A DNA stretch of 64,000 bases from Streptomyces sp. NBC_01262. GTDB taxonomy: Bacteria; Actinomycetota; Actinomycetes; Streptomycetales; Streptomycetaceae. The DNA lies in NCBI RefSeq assembly GCF_036226365.1, contig NZ_CP108462.1, positions 5,082,501-5,146,500 on the forward strand. Direction: 5' to 3'. Positions 34,643 through 44,466 of this stretch are shown here, piece after piece (the first letter of the stretch is position 1; the number at the start of each line of letters is the position of its first letter). Below the pieces are notes generated by a model that was not told where the DNA came from, did no database searches, and saw only the letters and a program-made list of their open reading frames with translations. Position numbers and translations under genes: made by a program.

Positions 34643-35266
34643 ATGCGCGAATCCCGCCAGGTCTGGTACGCCTCCTACGGCTCCAACATGCACCGAGCCC
34701 GCCTCGCCATCTACCTCGCGGGCTGCCGGGACCCACGGCCGCCGCAGCGCTCGGTGCCCGTGGAGCTGCCGGGGAGCATGTACTTCGCGTATGAGTCGAA
34801 GCGCTGGACCGGGGGGATGGCGTTCTACGACCCGGAGGCGCCCGGGACGGTGTGGGCGCGGGCGCATCTGCTGACGGAGGGGCAGTTCGCGGATGTCGCG
34901 ACGCAGGAGATGCACGGGGTGCCGGGGGCGGAGCCGGAGCAGGAGGGCGGCTTGGCGGTGGATCTCGGAGGGCTCGGGGCGGGCGAGCGGGTGGTGTTGG
35001 GGGACGGGCGGTACGAGACGGTGGTGGGGCTGGGGGAGTTGGAAGGACTGCCGTTGGTGACGTGTACCGCGCCTTGGGGGATGGGCGACATCGCGTGGCG
35101 GAGGCCGGCGGGGCGGTATCTGGGGCATGTGGCGGCGGGGTTGGTGGAGGCGGGGAAGTGGGAGGGGAGGGGGATCGTGGAGTACTTGGCGGGGCGGCCG
35201 GGGGTGGCCGGGGAGTGGGGCGTGGGGGAGATCAGGGCACTGGTGGAGGCGGCGGGTGAGGGATAG
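34643..35266 (+). CDS. gamma-glutamylcyclotransferase-like protein
   Basis: 207 residues with the N-terminal YASYGSNMHRARLAIYL motif of the GGCT/AIG2-like fold and the later GMAFYDPEAPG strand. The family releases 5-oxoproline from gamma-glutamyl peptides, but Streptomyces members of this length have no assigned substrate. Divergent from the BRO gene (79 bases apart) and overlapping the next gene by 11 bases. Confidence 0.75.
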   Translation: MRESRQVWYASYGSNMHRARLAIYLAGCRDPRPPQRSVPVELPGSMYFAYESKRWTGGMAFYDPEAPGTVWARAHLLTEGQFADVATQEMHGVPGAEPEQEGGLAVDLGGLGAGERVVLGDGRYETVVGLGELEGLPLVTCTAPWGMGDIAWRRPAGRYLGHVAAGLVEAGKWEGRGIVEYLAGRPGVAGEWGVGEIRALVEAAGEG

Positions 35267-35657
35267 CACGTGGGCGGGGGTGTTGCTGGGGGCCGGGGTG
35301 GTGGGGCCGGCGCTCGCGGTTGCCGAGCGGATACCGGTGCTGGCAGGGGGGTCGCGCAGGGACTACGTGGTGTGCCGCGCGGCGCAGTTGCCGGATCACT
35401 GCACCGAGGCGGCGATCGGGCTGATCCTGTTGGCGTCGGTGGCGGCGCTCGTGGCGGCGATCCTCGTCTGGGGGCGGGGGAAGACAGCGGGGTTGCTGGG
35501 CCTCGTGGTCGTGGCGGGGCTGCTCGTGGCGGCGGACGGGGTGGATGCGCGCGGGGAGCGGATCGTGGCCAAGGCGGCGGCGCAGCCCTTCGACGAGGAC
35601 GTGTGCGGCTACGGCGGGGTGTCGTACACGGCGACGCCCGGGTGGTTCTTCCCGTAG
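35256..35657 (+). CDS. hypothetical membrane protein
   Basis: 133 residues, GTG 35256 inside the end of the previous gene. Hydrophobic segments at about 5-24, 52-70 and 76-95 (AIGLILLASVAALVAAILVW; GLLGLVVVAGLLVAAD); a C-terminal outside domain ends YGGVSYTATPGWFFP. Three Cys. Translationally coupled to the GGCT-like gene. No family recognised. Confidence 0.65.
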   Translation: MRDSTWAGVLLGAGVVGPALAVAERIPVLAGGSRRDYVVCRAAQLPDHCTEAAIGLILLASVAALVAAILVWGRGKTAGLLGLVVVAGLLVAADGVDARGERIVAKAAAQPFDEDVCGYGGVSYTATPGWFFP

Positions 35658-35721
35658 GGCGGACCGCCGTTAATGTGTCCGGGTCAGGCAAGCAGTGAGC
35701 ACACATGGAGGGGAAGCCCCG

Positions 35722-35934
35722 ATGGCGGACATTGAGTCGGCGAAGAAGGCGTTCGAGCGGTTCGACGTGGATGGGGACGGGTTCATCACGGCGGCTGAGT
35801 ACAAGAAGGTCATGGCGGAGCTCGGGGACCCGTACGTGGCCGAGACGGTGGCGCAGGCGGTTATCGACGCCAAGGACGTCGACAGCGACCACGTGCTGTC
35901 GTTCGACGAGTTCTGGACGGGCCTCAACGGCTGA
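35722..35934 (+). CDS. small EF-hand calcium-binding protein
   Basis: 70 residues with two EF-hand loops: DVDGDGFITAAE and DVDSDHVLSFDE, both keeping the 1,3,5,12 oxygen ligands. This is the calmodulin-like CabB/CalD type of Streptomyces. ATG 35722 has GGAGGGGAAG upstream; the alternative GTG 35695 has none. Confidence 0.92.
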   Translation: MADIESAKKAFERFDVDGDGFITAAEYKKVMAELGDPYVAETVAQAVIDAKDVDSDHVLSFDEFWTGLNG

Positions 35935-35967
35935 GACGGCTGAGGCGCCAGCCTCGGACGTCCGGGT

Positions 35968-36843
35968 TCAGCCTTCCACCAGGAAGAGCTGCGGCACCTC
36001 CGTCGCCCCGCAGAGCCGCAGGGTGCGCGCGTGCAGCGGAGGGCACCGCAGGACGAGCCGGGCGGCCGGGTCGAGGTCGGCGGTGCGGCGGACGAGCAGG
36101 GCGGCGCAGTGGGCGTCGATGAAGGACAGCTCGGTGAGGTCGACGAGGCGGGGCGGGCCGTCGGGGGAGTCGAAGGCTTCGCGCAGGCCGAACTCGAACT
36201 CGGAGCGGGTGGCGAGGTCGGCGTCACCGCTTATCACCAGCGTGCCGTCGGCGTGCTCGATGTGGAGGGCGTCGAGCCGCTGGAGTACGGACGTGGGGTG
36301 GGCGGCGGAGACGCGGCCGAGGAGGTCCGGGGTGAAGCGGCGGCGGTCGTACTCGCAGATGGCGGTGAAGCCGATGTCGGCGAACACGGGGGTGAGGGCG
36401 GCCTCGTAGGCGATGAGGCGGTCGTGGTCGACGCCCTGGAGGACCCAGGACATGTCGCCGACGGCGCGGATGCCGGGGAAGCCCCGGCGGTGGGCGTCGT
36501 CGGTGGCCCGGACCCAGGTGGCGGCGTGGGCCTCGGGGTCGAAGCCGGCCTCGGGGTCGTAGCCGGGGATCCCGTTGTCGAGGATCACGAGGCTGCCCAG
36601 CGCCAGGGCCCGGGCGGCGCGTACGCCCAGCGCGGACAGGCGCGTGATCGTTTCTTCGGTTGTGGTGGCGGGGTCGGTGAAGAGTAGGACCTGCTCGCCG
36701 CGGTGGAGCCCTGACTCGGCGAAGGCGGCCCGGATCTCCCAGCGCGCGTCGTCGTCGTCGAAGCCGAGGCAGGCGTGATCGCCCGACGCCATGCGGTCTA
36801 CCGAGAGCGTACGGGGCACGGTGCCGCTGGTGCCGCTGTCCAT
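35968..36843 (-). CDS. MEDS sensor domain fused to STAS domain
   Basis: 291 residues. An N-terminal MEDS/DcmR sensory domain (GDHACLGFDDDDARWEIRAAFAESGLHRGEQVLLFTDP ... DMSWVLQGVDHDRLIAYEA) and a C-terminal STAS domain (TLVISGDADLATRSEFEFGLREAF ... VDLTELSFIDAHCAALLV) with Ser as potential phosphorylation site. Such proteins act as anti-anti-sigma factors in partner switching. It may serve one of the SigF-type sigma factors 14 kb away. Confidence 0.85.
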   Translation of the reverse strand: MDSGTSGTVPRTLSVDRMASGDHACLGFDDDDARWEIRAAFAESGLHRGEQVLLFTDPATTTEETITRLSALGVRAARALALGSLVILDNGIPGYDPEAGFDPEAHAATWVRATDDAHRRGFPGIRAVGDMSWVLQGVDHDRLIAYEAALTPVFADIGFTAICEYDRRRFTPDLLGRVSAAHPTSVLQRLDALHIEHADGTLVISGDADLATRSEFEFGLREAFDSPDGPPRLVDLTELSFIDAHCAALLVRRTADLDPAARLVLRCPPLHARTLRLCGATEVPQLFLVEG

Positions 36844-37007
36844 GCCCGCGAACGTACGCCCGGTGACGGCCGCCGGTCGCCGGACGGTCACTCTTGAACG
36901 GAGCCGGTGTTTTTGTGGCCTCGCCTGTACGGGGATGTCGCCCGCCGCGGCGAGAGGTGAGCGGACCACCGGTGCGATGATCGGCCCGCTCGCTCCTATG
37001 CGAGTGC

Positions 37008-37847
37008 TTATGCGAGTGCCTGCGCCAGGCGGCGCCGGTCCTCGGCCTGCCGCTCCTTCTCCCCCAGCAACTGCAGCGCGACATGGTCCGCGCCCGCGGC
37101 CCAGAAGTCCTCCACGCGCCGCCTGACGCGGTCCTCGTCGCCCCACGCGTAGAGCGCGTCGACCAGGCGGTCGCTGCCGCCGCCGGCGAGGTCGTCCTCG
37201 GTGAAGCCGAGCCGCAGCCAGGAATTGGTGTAGTTGGGCAGCTTCAGGTACACGGCCAGCGCGCCGCGCGCGACCGTACGGGCCCGGTCCGGGTCGGCCT
37301 CCAGGACGACGCCCAGCTCGGGGGCGAGCAGCGGGCCCTCGCCCAGCAGGGCGCGGGCCTCGGCGGTGTGCTCGGGGGTGACGAGATAGGGGTGCGCGCC
37401 GGCGGCGCGGTCGCGGGAGAGCTCCAGCATCCTGGGGCCGAGGGCGGCGAGTACCCGGCGTCCGGAGGGGACATCCACGGCGTCCAGCTCGTCCAGGTAC
37501 TGCGTCATCGCCGCGTACGGCCGCCGGTAGCGCTCCCCCGCGAGGGCGGCGTGGCTGACGCCCAGGCCCAGGAGGAAGCGGCCGGGGTGCGCGGACTCCA
37601 GCTCGGCGAAGCGGGCGGCGACGTCCTTGGCCTCGTACGACCAGATGGAGACGATGCCGGTCGCGACGGTGATCGAGGAGGTCGCGGCGAGGACCGGGGC
37701 CGCGTGCCGGGCGTCGGGACTGCCGCCCAGCCAGATCGTGCCGTAGCCGAGTTCCTCCAGCTCGGAGGCGGTTTCGGCGAGCTCGACGAGTCCGTCACCG
37801 CTCGCGTGCGTCCAGATTCCGTACCGTCCGACCGACTCGTTCATCAT
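37008..37847 (-). CDS. LLM-class F420-dependent oxidoreductase
   Basis: 279 residues, luciferase-like TIM barrel: GYGTIWLGGSPDARHAAPVLAATSSITVATGIVSIWSYE and AELESAHPGRFLLGLGVSH. It belongs to the F420-using branch frequent in actinobacteria. ATG 37847 follows GGGGAGCGC; the second Met is 3 bases on. The substrate is unknown. Confidence 0.88.
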   Translation of the reverse strand: MMNESVGRYGIWTHASGDGLVELAETASELEELGYGTIWLGGSPDARHAAPVLAATSSITVATGIVSIWSYEAKDVAARFAELESAHPGRFLLGLGVSHAALAGERYRRPYAAMTQYLDELDAVDVPSGRRVLAALGPRMLELSRDRAAGAHPYLVTPEHTAEARALLGEGPLLAPELGVVLEADPDRARTVARGALAVYLKLPNYTNSWLRLGFTEDDLAGGGSDRLVDALYAWGDEDRVRRRVEDFWAAGADHVALQLLGEKERQAEDRRRLAQALA

Positions 37848-38078
37848 GCGCTCCCCGGGGCTCTGGCGTTCGACGTCAGTGGTGCGAACCCGGCTCCCGA
37901 GGGCCCTATTCCAATCTGTGGCGAGTCTGTCCGACACCTTTAGGAACCCTTCATGCCTCTCTCATGTCCGGGTCCTAGCCTCTACCCAACGTGTGCACTG
38001 CGCACGTACAGCTTTTTCTTAGGGAATTCACAGACAGACAACAGTGTCCTCTTAGAACAGGCTCACAGGATTTCCCCC

Positions 38079-38822
38079 ATGACCGCGCCCTCATCTTCCG
38101 CAGCCCTTGACCTCACACGTCCCGACGGCTCCCCCGTCCGGGTCCTCGTCGTCGACGACGAGGCGGCACTGGCAGACCTGCTCTCCATGGCCCTGCGCTA
38201 TGAGGGCTGGGAGGTCCACACCGAAGGCAACGGCACCGACGCGCTGCGCTCCGCACGCGAGATACGGCCCGACGCCGTTGTCCTGGACGTCATGCTCCCC
38301 GACATGGACGGCCTGGAGGTGCTCGCCCGGCTGCGCCGGGAGTCGCCGGACGTCCCCGTACTGTTCCTGACCGCCAAGGACGCCGTCGAGGACCGCATCG
38401 CGGGCCTGACGGCCGGCGGCGACGACTACGTCACCAAGCCGTTCAGCCTCGAAGAGGTCGTCGCCCGGCTGCGCGGTCTGCTGCGCCGCTCCGGGGCCGC
38501 CGCCGCCCGTACGGAATCGCTGCTGGTCGTCGGCGATCTCGTACTGAACGAGGACAGCCACGAGGTCAGCCGCGGCGGTGCGAACATCCACCTCACGGCG
38601 ACCGAGTTCGAGCTGCTGCGGTACCTGATGCGCAACCCGCGCCGGGTGCTCAGCAAGGCGCAGATCCTCGACCGCGTGTGGTCGTACGACTTCGGCGGCC
38701 AGGCCAACGTGGTCGAGCTCTACATCTCCTACCTGCGCCGGAAGATCGACGCCGGGCGCCCGCCGATGATCCACACGCGGCGCGGGGCGGGGTATCTCAT
38801 CAAGCCCGGCGAAACGGTGTGA
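38079..38822 (+). CDS. OmpR-family response regulator
   Basis: 247 residues. Receiver domain with VLVVDDEAAL, the phospho-acceptor in VVLDVMLPDMDG, LFLTAKD and YVTKPFS. A winged-helix output domain covers the last 100 residues (LTATEFELLRYLMRNPRRVLSKAQILDRVWSYDF). First gene of a four-gene operon with its kinase and two membrane glycosyltransferases, so envelope glycans are a likely target. I chose ATG 38079 as the first Met matching family length. Confidence 0.94.
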   Translation: MTAPSSSAALDLTRPDGSPVRVLVVDDEAALADLLSMALRYEGWEVHTEGNGTDALRSAREIRPDAVVLDVMLPDMDGLEVLARLRRESPDVPVLFLTAKDAVEDRIAGLTAGGDDYVTKPFSLEEVVARLRGLLRRSGAAAARTESLLVVGDLVLNEDSHEVSRGGANIHLTATEFELLRYLMRNPRRVLSKAQILDRVWSYDFGGQANVVELYISYLRRKIDAGRPPMIHTRRGAGYLIKPGETV

Positions 38823-38829
38823 CGGCCTC

Positions 38830-40455
38830 GTGACCACTGCTGCCCAGGAGCCGCGGACGTGGACGCTGCCGCCCAGGCCAGGCCATCGTCCCGGACACCG
38901 GCCGCGGCGGCGTCTGTCGCTGCGCGCGCGCCTGGTCGTGTCGTCGATCGCGATGATCGCGGTGGTCTGCGCGGTCATCGGCGCCGTGACGACGCTCTCG
39001 CTGCGCTCGTACCTCTACAAGCAGCTCGACGCGCAGGTGGCCGCCGTCGCCCAGCGCGCCGCGGGCCCGCTCAAGGGCGGCAACCTGCCCGCCGGACCCG
39101 CGCCCGGCACCCTCAGCGGCGACAACACCGCCAACGACACCATCGACGCGGACGAGCTCAGCTACCTGGCCACCCCCGGCCTGAACCCCGGCGTCATCGG
39201 CGCCCACCTGGGTTCGGACCGCAAGGTCACCTCGGCGGGCATCGCCGTCCAGAGCACCCCCGGTGCGTCGATGGAGGTCAAGAAGTTCAGCGCCGCGCAG
39301 CAGGCCGCCTTCGCCTCCGTGCCGCTCGACTCCGGTACGCACACCGTCGACATCCCCGGCTACGGCGACTACCGGGTGACCCTGGTGCGCACCCCCGGCA
39401 CGAGCACCGGCTACACCGTCATCGGGCTGTCCACGGCGGACGTGGACGACACCATCAGCACCTACATCACCATCGAGGCCCTGGTCGCCGCCGCCGGCCT
39501 GGTCGCCGCCGCGCTCGCCGGCTCACTGCTGATCCGCTACTCGCTGCGCCCGCTGCGCCGGGTCGCCAACACGGCCACCCGGGTCTCCGAACTGCGCCTG
39601 GACAAGGGCGAAGTGGCCCTCCACGACCGCGTACCGGACTCCGACACCGATTCGCGCACCGAGGTCGGCCAGGTCGGCGCCGCGCTCAACCGCATGCTCG
39701 GCCATGTCGCCGAGGCGCTCAACTCCCGGCAGGAGAGCGAGACCCGGGTCCGGCAGTTCGTCGCCGACGCCAGCCATGAGCTGCGTACGCCGCTGGCCTC
39801 GATCCGCGGCTACGCGGAACTGACCCGGCGCGGCCGGGAGCAGATCGGCCCGGACACCCGGCACGCGCTGGGCCGGATCGAGTCCGAGGCCGCGCGGATG
39901 ACGACACTGGTCGAGGACCTGCTGCTGCTCGCCCGCCTGGACGCCGGACGGCCGCTCGCCCTCACCGAGACCGACATGTCGCCGCTGGTCGTGGACGCCG
40001 TCAGCGACGCGCGCGCGGTCGGCCGGGACCACCACTGGCACCTGGACCTGCCCGACGACCCGGCCTGTGTGCACGGCGACCCGGAGCGGCTGCACCAGGT
40101 TCTGACCAATCTGCTGGCCAACGCCCGTACGCACACGCCACCCGGGACGACGGTCGTCGCCCGGGTCGTGCCGGACGACTTCGAGGTGATCGTGGAGATC
40201 GCGGACAACGGCCCCGGCATCCCGCCGGACCTGCTGCCGCGGGTGTTCGAGCGCTTCGCGCGTGGCAACGCCTCGCGTTCAAGGGCCGCCGGCACCGTGG
40301 GCAGTACGGGACTGGGGCTCGCGATCGTGCAGGCGGTGGTGACCGCGCACGGCGGCCGGATCAGCCTGAGCAGCATGCCGGGCTACACGGCGTTCAGGGT
40401 TCACCTGCCCGTAACGCACTCACAGCTCACCCTCAGTCTGGCCACAATGTCATGA
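38830..40455 (+). CDS. sensor histidine kinase
   Basis: 541 residues. Membrane segments at about 36-62 and 217-240 frame a 155-residue outside sensor domain. Then a HAMP region (RYSLRPLRRVANTATRVSEL), H-box ADASHELRTPLASIRGYAE, N-box QVLTNLLANARTHTPPG and G-boxes ADNGPGIPPD and GSTGLGLAIVQAV. Partner of the response regulator 8 bases upstream. GTG start 38830. Its stop overlaps the next start. Confidence 0.94.
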   Translation: MTTAAQEPRTWTLPPRPGHRPGHRPRRRLSLRARLVVSSIAMIAVVCAVIGAVTTLSLRSYLYKQLDAQVAAVAQRAAGPLKGGNLPAGPAPGTLSGDNTANDTIDADELSYLATPGLNPGVIGAHLGSDRKVTSAGIAVQSTPGASMEVKKFSAAQQAAFASVPLDSGTHTVDIPGYGDYRVTLVRTPGTSTGYTVIGLSTADVDDTISTYITIEALVAAAGLVAAALAGSLLIRYSLRPLRRVANTATRVSELRLDKGEVALHDRVPDSDTDSRTEVGQVGAALNRMLGHVAEALNSRQESETRVRQFVADASHELRTPLASIRGYAELTRRGREQIGPDTRHALGRIESEAARMTTLVEDLLLLARLDAGRPLALTETDMSPLVVDAVSDARAVGRDHHWHLDLPDDPACVHGDPERLHQVLTNLLANARTHTPPGTTVVARVVPDDFEVIVEIADNGPGIPPDLLPRVFERFARGNASRSRAAGTVGSTGLGLAIVQAVVTAHGGRISLSSMPGYTAFRVHLPVTHSQLTLSLATMS

Positions 40456-41978
40456 CAGGGCGCCTCCGCAAAGTAATTGGTATGCGCACTCAACAGCTCC
40501 CGACGACTGGCACGTCATCCCACCAGCTGGGAACGCTGCCCGCCCGTGAGCACCTGGCTGTCTCGCAGACCGAGCCAGTGCTCGATGTCGTGATCCCCGT
40601 ATACAACGAGGAAAAAGACCTCGAGGGTTGCGTGCGCAGACTGCACGCGCACCTCACCCGGACCTTCCCGTACCCCTTCCGCATCACCATCGCCGACAAC
40701 GCCAGCACCGACCGCACCCCGGCCGTGGCCCGGACGCTGGAGCGGGAGATCTCCGAGGTCACCTCCTTCCGGCTGGAGCAGAAGGGCCGCGGGCGCGCGC
40801 TGCGCACGGTGTGGTCCGCCTCCGACGCGCCGGTGCTCGCCTACATGGACGTGGATCTGTCCACGGATCTCAACGCGCTGCTGCCGCTGGTGGCCCCGCT
40901 GATCTCCGGTCACTCGGACCTGGCCATCGGCTCGCGGCTGGCCCGCTCCTCGCGCGTCGTGCGCGGCGCGAAGCGGGAGTTCATCTCCCGCACCTACAAC
41001 CTCATCCTGCGCGGTTCGCTCGCCGCCCGCTTCTCCGACGCCCAGTGCGGCTTCAAGGCGATCCGCAAGGACGTCGCCGAGCGGCTGCTGCCGCTGGTCG
41101 AGGACACCGGCTGGTTCTTCGACACCGAGATGCTGGTGCTCGCCGAGCGGGCCGGCCTGCGCATCCACGAGGTCCCGGTCGACTGGGTCGACGACCCCAA
41201 CTCGACGGTGGACATCGTCAAGACGGCCACCGACGACCTCAAGGGCGTCATGCGCGTGGGGCGTGCCCTGGCCACCGGCGCGCTTCCGCTGGACCGGCTG
41301 CGCCGCCCCTTCGGTGACGACCCGCGCGACGAGATAGCCGAGGTCCCGGTGGGCCTCGCGCGGCAGCTCGTCGGCTTCTGCGTCGTCGGCGGGCTGAGCA
41401 CGCTGGCGTACCTGCTGCTGTTCTCCGTCTTCCGGATGGGCATGGGCTCGCAGCTCGCCAACGCCCTGGCCCTGCTGGTCTCCGCGGTCGGCAACACCGC
41501 GGCCAACCGGCGGCTCACCTTCGGCGTACGCGGCCGTGACAAGGCCATGCGCCACCAGGCCCAGGGCCTGGTCGTCTTCGGCATCGGCCTCGCCCTCACC
41601 AGCGGCTCGCTGGCCGCCCTGAACGCCGCGAACTCCGCGCCCGCGCAGGGCACTGAGATCGCCGTTCTCGTCGCGGCCAACCTCGCGGCGACCGTGCTGC
41701 GCTTCCTACTCTTCCGGGCGTGGGTCTTCCCGTCCCAGGGCGAGGACGACGGCGAGGGCGCGGACGGCGGCGAATCCAGCATGCGCATGCAGCCTTACGA
41801 GTCGCAGCAGCAGCCGTACCAGGCGCAGCAGCCGTACCCGTACGCCGACGCCCCATACGCCGACGCCCCGCAGGGCGGCACCCCCTGGCGGGTGAGCGGC
41901 CAGACCGGCTACGGCGACGAGACCATGCGCATGCGGCCCATAGACCCCCACGAGTACGACCCGAGGAGTAACCGATGA
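40452..41978 (+). CDS. GT2 glycosyltransferase fused to GtrA membrane domain
   Basis: 508 residues (498 if ATG 40482 is used; neither start has a strong ribosome site, but 40452 overlaps the kinase stop). N-terminal GT2 domain of dolichyl-phosphate-mannose synthase type (VVIPVYNEEKDLEGCV, ADNASTDRTP, AYMDVDLSTDLNAL, SDAQCGFKAIR). About residues 300-435 form a GtrA-type four-helix membrane domain, and the tail is Gln/Tyr/Pro-rich. Probably makes or flips a lipid-linked sugar used by the next gene product. Confidence 0.9.
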   Translation: MTGRLRKVIGMRTQQLPTTGTSSHQLGTLPAREHLAVSQTEPVLDVVIPVYNEEKDLEGCVRRLHAHLTRTFPYPFRITIADNASTDRTPAVARTLEREISEVTSFRLEQKGRGRALRTVWSASDAPVLAYMDVDLSTDLNALLPLVAPLISGHSDLAIGSRLARSSRVVRGAKREFISRTYNLILRGSLAARFSDAQCGFKAIRKDVAERLLPLVEDTGWFFDTEMLVLAERAGLRIHEVPVDWVDDPNSTVDIVKTATDDLKGVMRVGRALATGALPLDRLRRPFGDDPRDEIAEVPVGLARQLVGFCVVGGLSTLAYLLLFSVFRMGMGSQLANALALLVSAVGNTAANRRLTFGVRGRDKAMRHQAQGLVVFGIGLALTSGSLAALNAANSAPAQGTEIAVLVAANLAATVLRFLLFRAWVFPSQGEDDGEGADGGESSMRMQPYESQQQPYQAQQPYPYADAPYADAPQGGTPWRVSGQTGYGDETMRMRPIDPHEYDPRSNR

Positions 41979-44452
41979 CCACGTCCCGCAGCGACGGGGC
42001 CGAGACGCCGTGGCGGTCGCCGGAGGAAGTTCCTCCGGCGCCGCCCGGCGGCGTTGTTGCCACAACCAGCAGCACCACAGCCGGCACCGCCGCCGTGCCG
42101 CCGCCCCCGGCGCACCTGCCGGCCGGCGTGCAGCGCACCCCCGTACCGGCTGACGCGCCTCCGCCGGGTGCCGTCGGCGCGGGCGTCGCGGGCGCCGAAC
42201 CCCCGTTCACCGTCGAGCCGGTGCTCTCCGGTTACGGCGGCGACGGCGCCGAACCCCCGCCCGGCGAGGGCGGCGGAGGCGGTGGCGGCGGTGAGGGCCA
42301 GGGGCCGAGCGGCTTCGCCGCCCGCGTGTGGCGCGGCCGTCCCGACGACGCGCCCTGGGTGCGCCCGGCCTTCCTCGGCCTGCTGCTGGTCACGACCCTC
42401 CTCTACCTGTGGGACCTGAGCAGCTCCGGATACGCCAACTCCTTCTACTCCGCCGCCGTCCAGGCCGGCAGCAAGAGCTGGAAGGCCCTCTTCTTCGGTT
42501 CCCTCGACGCCGGCAACGCCATCACCGTCGACAAGCCCCCGGCCGCCCTGTGGCCGATGGCCCTGTCCGTCCGCCTCTTCGGCCTCAGCTCCTGGTCGAT
42601 CCTCGCCCCCGAGGCGCTGATGGGCGTCGCCACGGTCGGTGTGCTCTACGCCGCCGTACGCCGCCGCTTCAGCGCCGCCGCCGGCCTCATCGCGGGCGCC
42701 TCGCTCGCGCTGACCCCGGTCGCCGCGCTGATGTTCCGCTTCAACAACCCCGACGCGCTGCTCGCGCTGCTGATGGTCGTCGCCGTCTACTGCGTCCTGC
42801 GCGCGCTGGAAAACGCGAGCACGAAGTGGATCGTGCTGGGCGGCGTCGCCTTCGGCCTCGCCTTCCTCACCAAGACGCTGCAGGCCTTCCTGATCCTGCC
42901 GCCGCTCGCCGTCGTCTACGCGGTCTGCGCACCGGCGACCGTGAAGAAGCGGTTCATCCAGATCGGATACGCGGCGCTCGCGCTCATCGTCTCCGGCGGC
43001 TGGTGGGTCGCCATCGTCGAGCTGTGGCCCGCCTCTTCGCGTCCGTACATCGGCGGCTCCCAGGACAACAGCTTCCTGTCGCTGACCTTCGGCTACAACG
43101 GCTTCGGCCGTATCACCGGCAACGAGACCGGCTCAGTCGGCGGCGGTGGCGGAGGCGGCGGCACCGGCATGTGGGGCGAGACCGGCATCAGCCGGCTCTT
43201 CAGCTCCGACATGGGCGGTCAGATCGCCTGGCTGCTCCCCGCGGCCTTCATCCTGCTGGCCGCCGGCCTGTGGCTGACCTGGCGCGCGGTGCGTACCGAC
43301 ACGCAGCGGGCGGCCTATCTGGCCTGGGGCGGGTCGCTGCTGTTCACCTTCGTGACCTTCAGCTTCATGTCCGGCATCTTCCACCAGTACTACAACATCG
43401 CGCTGGCGCCGTACATCGCCGCTCTCGTCGGCATGGGCGCCACGATGCTCTGGGAGCGCCGCTCGCAGATCGTCGCCTCGGCGATCCTCGCCGTCACGGT
43501 CGCGGTCACGGCCATCTGGTCGTACGACCTGCTCAACCGCTCGTCCGACTGGTACCCGGGCGTCCGCTACGCCGTCCTCATCGGCGGCATCGTCGCGGCC
43601 CTCGGCCTGCTGCTGGCGGCCCGGCTCGGCAAGCACCTCGCCCTCGCCTCCGCCGGCCTCGGCATCGCCGCCGCGCTCGGCGGCCCGCTCGCGTACACCC
43701 TCCAGACCGTCAACACCGGCCACACCGGCTCCATCGTCACGGCCGGCCCCTCGGTCCAGGGCGGAGGCTTCGGCGGCGGCGGCATGCGCGGCGGCGGCCA
43801 GGGCGGCCCGGGAGGCACCCAGGGCGGTACGGGTGGTCAGGGCGGCTTCCCCGGCGGCACGCAGGGCGGCACCCAGAACGGCCAGGGCGGCCAGAACGGC
43901 TTCCCGGGCGGCACGCAGGGCGGCGGCACGGGCGGCACCGGTGGCCAGGGCGGCTTCCCCGGCGGAACCCAGGGCGGCCAGAACCAGCAGGGAGGCCAGA
44001 CCCAGAACGGCACGGGCGGCTTCCCCGGCGGCAACACCGAAGGCGGCACGCGCGGCGGCACCGGCGGCGGCATGGGCGGTGTCGGCGGGCTCCTCAACGG
44101 CGCCAGCGTCAGCTCCCAGATGAAGGCCCTCCTTGAGGAGAACGCCTCCAAGTACACCTGGGTCGCCGCCACTATCGGCTCCCAGAACGCCGCGAGCTAC
44201 CAGCTCTCCACCGAAGACCCCGTCATGGCCATCGGTGGCTTCAACGGCAGCGACCCCTCGCCCACCCTCGCCGAGTTCAAGAAGTACGTGGCGGAAGGCA
44301 AGATCCACTACTTCATCGCCTCCGGCACCGGCGGCGGTGGCGGCATGGGCAGCAGCGGCACCGGCACCCAGATCAGCTCCTGGGTCCAGTCCGCCTTCAC
44401 CGCCAAGACGGTCGACGGCGTCACCGTCTACGACCTGACCGCCTCGAACTGA
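41975..44452 (+). CDS. GT39/ArnT-like membrane glycosyltransferase (YkcB type)
   Basis: 825 residues. A disordered Pro/Gly N terminus of about 110 residues precedes a polytopic GT39-like domain with the conserved luminal acidic motif SLDAGNAITVDKPPAALW. After the last membrane helix comes a Gly/Gln-rich repeat linker (about 590-710, GGFPGGTQGG units) and an outside C-terminal domain (KYTWVAATIGSQNAASYQLSTEDPVMAIGGF). It should move sugar from a lipid carrier to an envelope acceptor. Overlaps the GT2 gene by 4 bases. Confidence 0.9.
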   Translation: MTTSRSDGAETPWRSPEEVPPAPPGGVVATTSSTTAGTAAVPPPPAHLPAGVQRTPVPADAPPPGAVGAGVAGAEPPFTVEPVLSGYGGDGAEPPPGEGGGGGGGGEGQGPSGFAARVWRGRPDDAPWVRPAFLGLLLVTTLLYLWDLSSSGYANSFYSAAVQAGSKSWKALFFGSLDAGNAITVDKPPAALWPMALSVRLFGLSSWSILAPEALMGVATVGVLYAAVRRRFSAAAGLIAGASLALTPVAALMFRFNNPDALLALLMVVAVYCVLRALENASTKWIVLGGVAFGLAFLTKTLQAFLILPPLAVVYAVCAPATVKKRFIQIGYAALALIVSGGWWVAIVELWPASSRPYIGGSQDNSFLSLTFGYNGFGRITGNETGSVGGGGGGGGTGMWGETGISRLFSSDMGGQIAWLLPAAFILLAAGLWLTWRAVRTDTQRAAYLAWGGSLLFTFVTFSFMSGIFHQYYNIALAPYIAALVGMGATMLWERRSQIVASAILAVTVAVTAIWSYDLLNRSSDWYPGVRYAVLIGGIVAALGLLLAARLGKHLALASAGLGIAAALGGPLAYTLQTVNTGHTGSIVTAGPSVQGGGFGGGGMRGGGQGGPGGTQGGTGGQGGFPGGTQGGTQNGQGGQNGFPGGTQGGGTGGTGGQGGFPGGTQGGQNQQGGQTQNGTGGFPGGNTEGGTRGGTGGGMGGVGGLLNGASVSSQMKALLEENASKYTWVAATIGSQNAASYQLSTEDPVMAIGGFNGSDPSPTLAEFKKYVAEGKIHYFIASGTGGGGGMGSSGTGTQISSWVQSAFTAKTVDGVTVYDLTASN

Positions 44453-44466
44453 GCCTCCGGCTCAAC

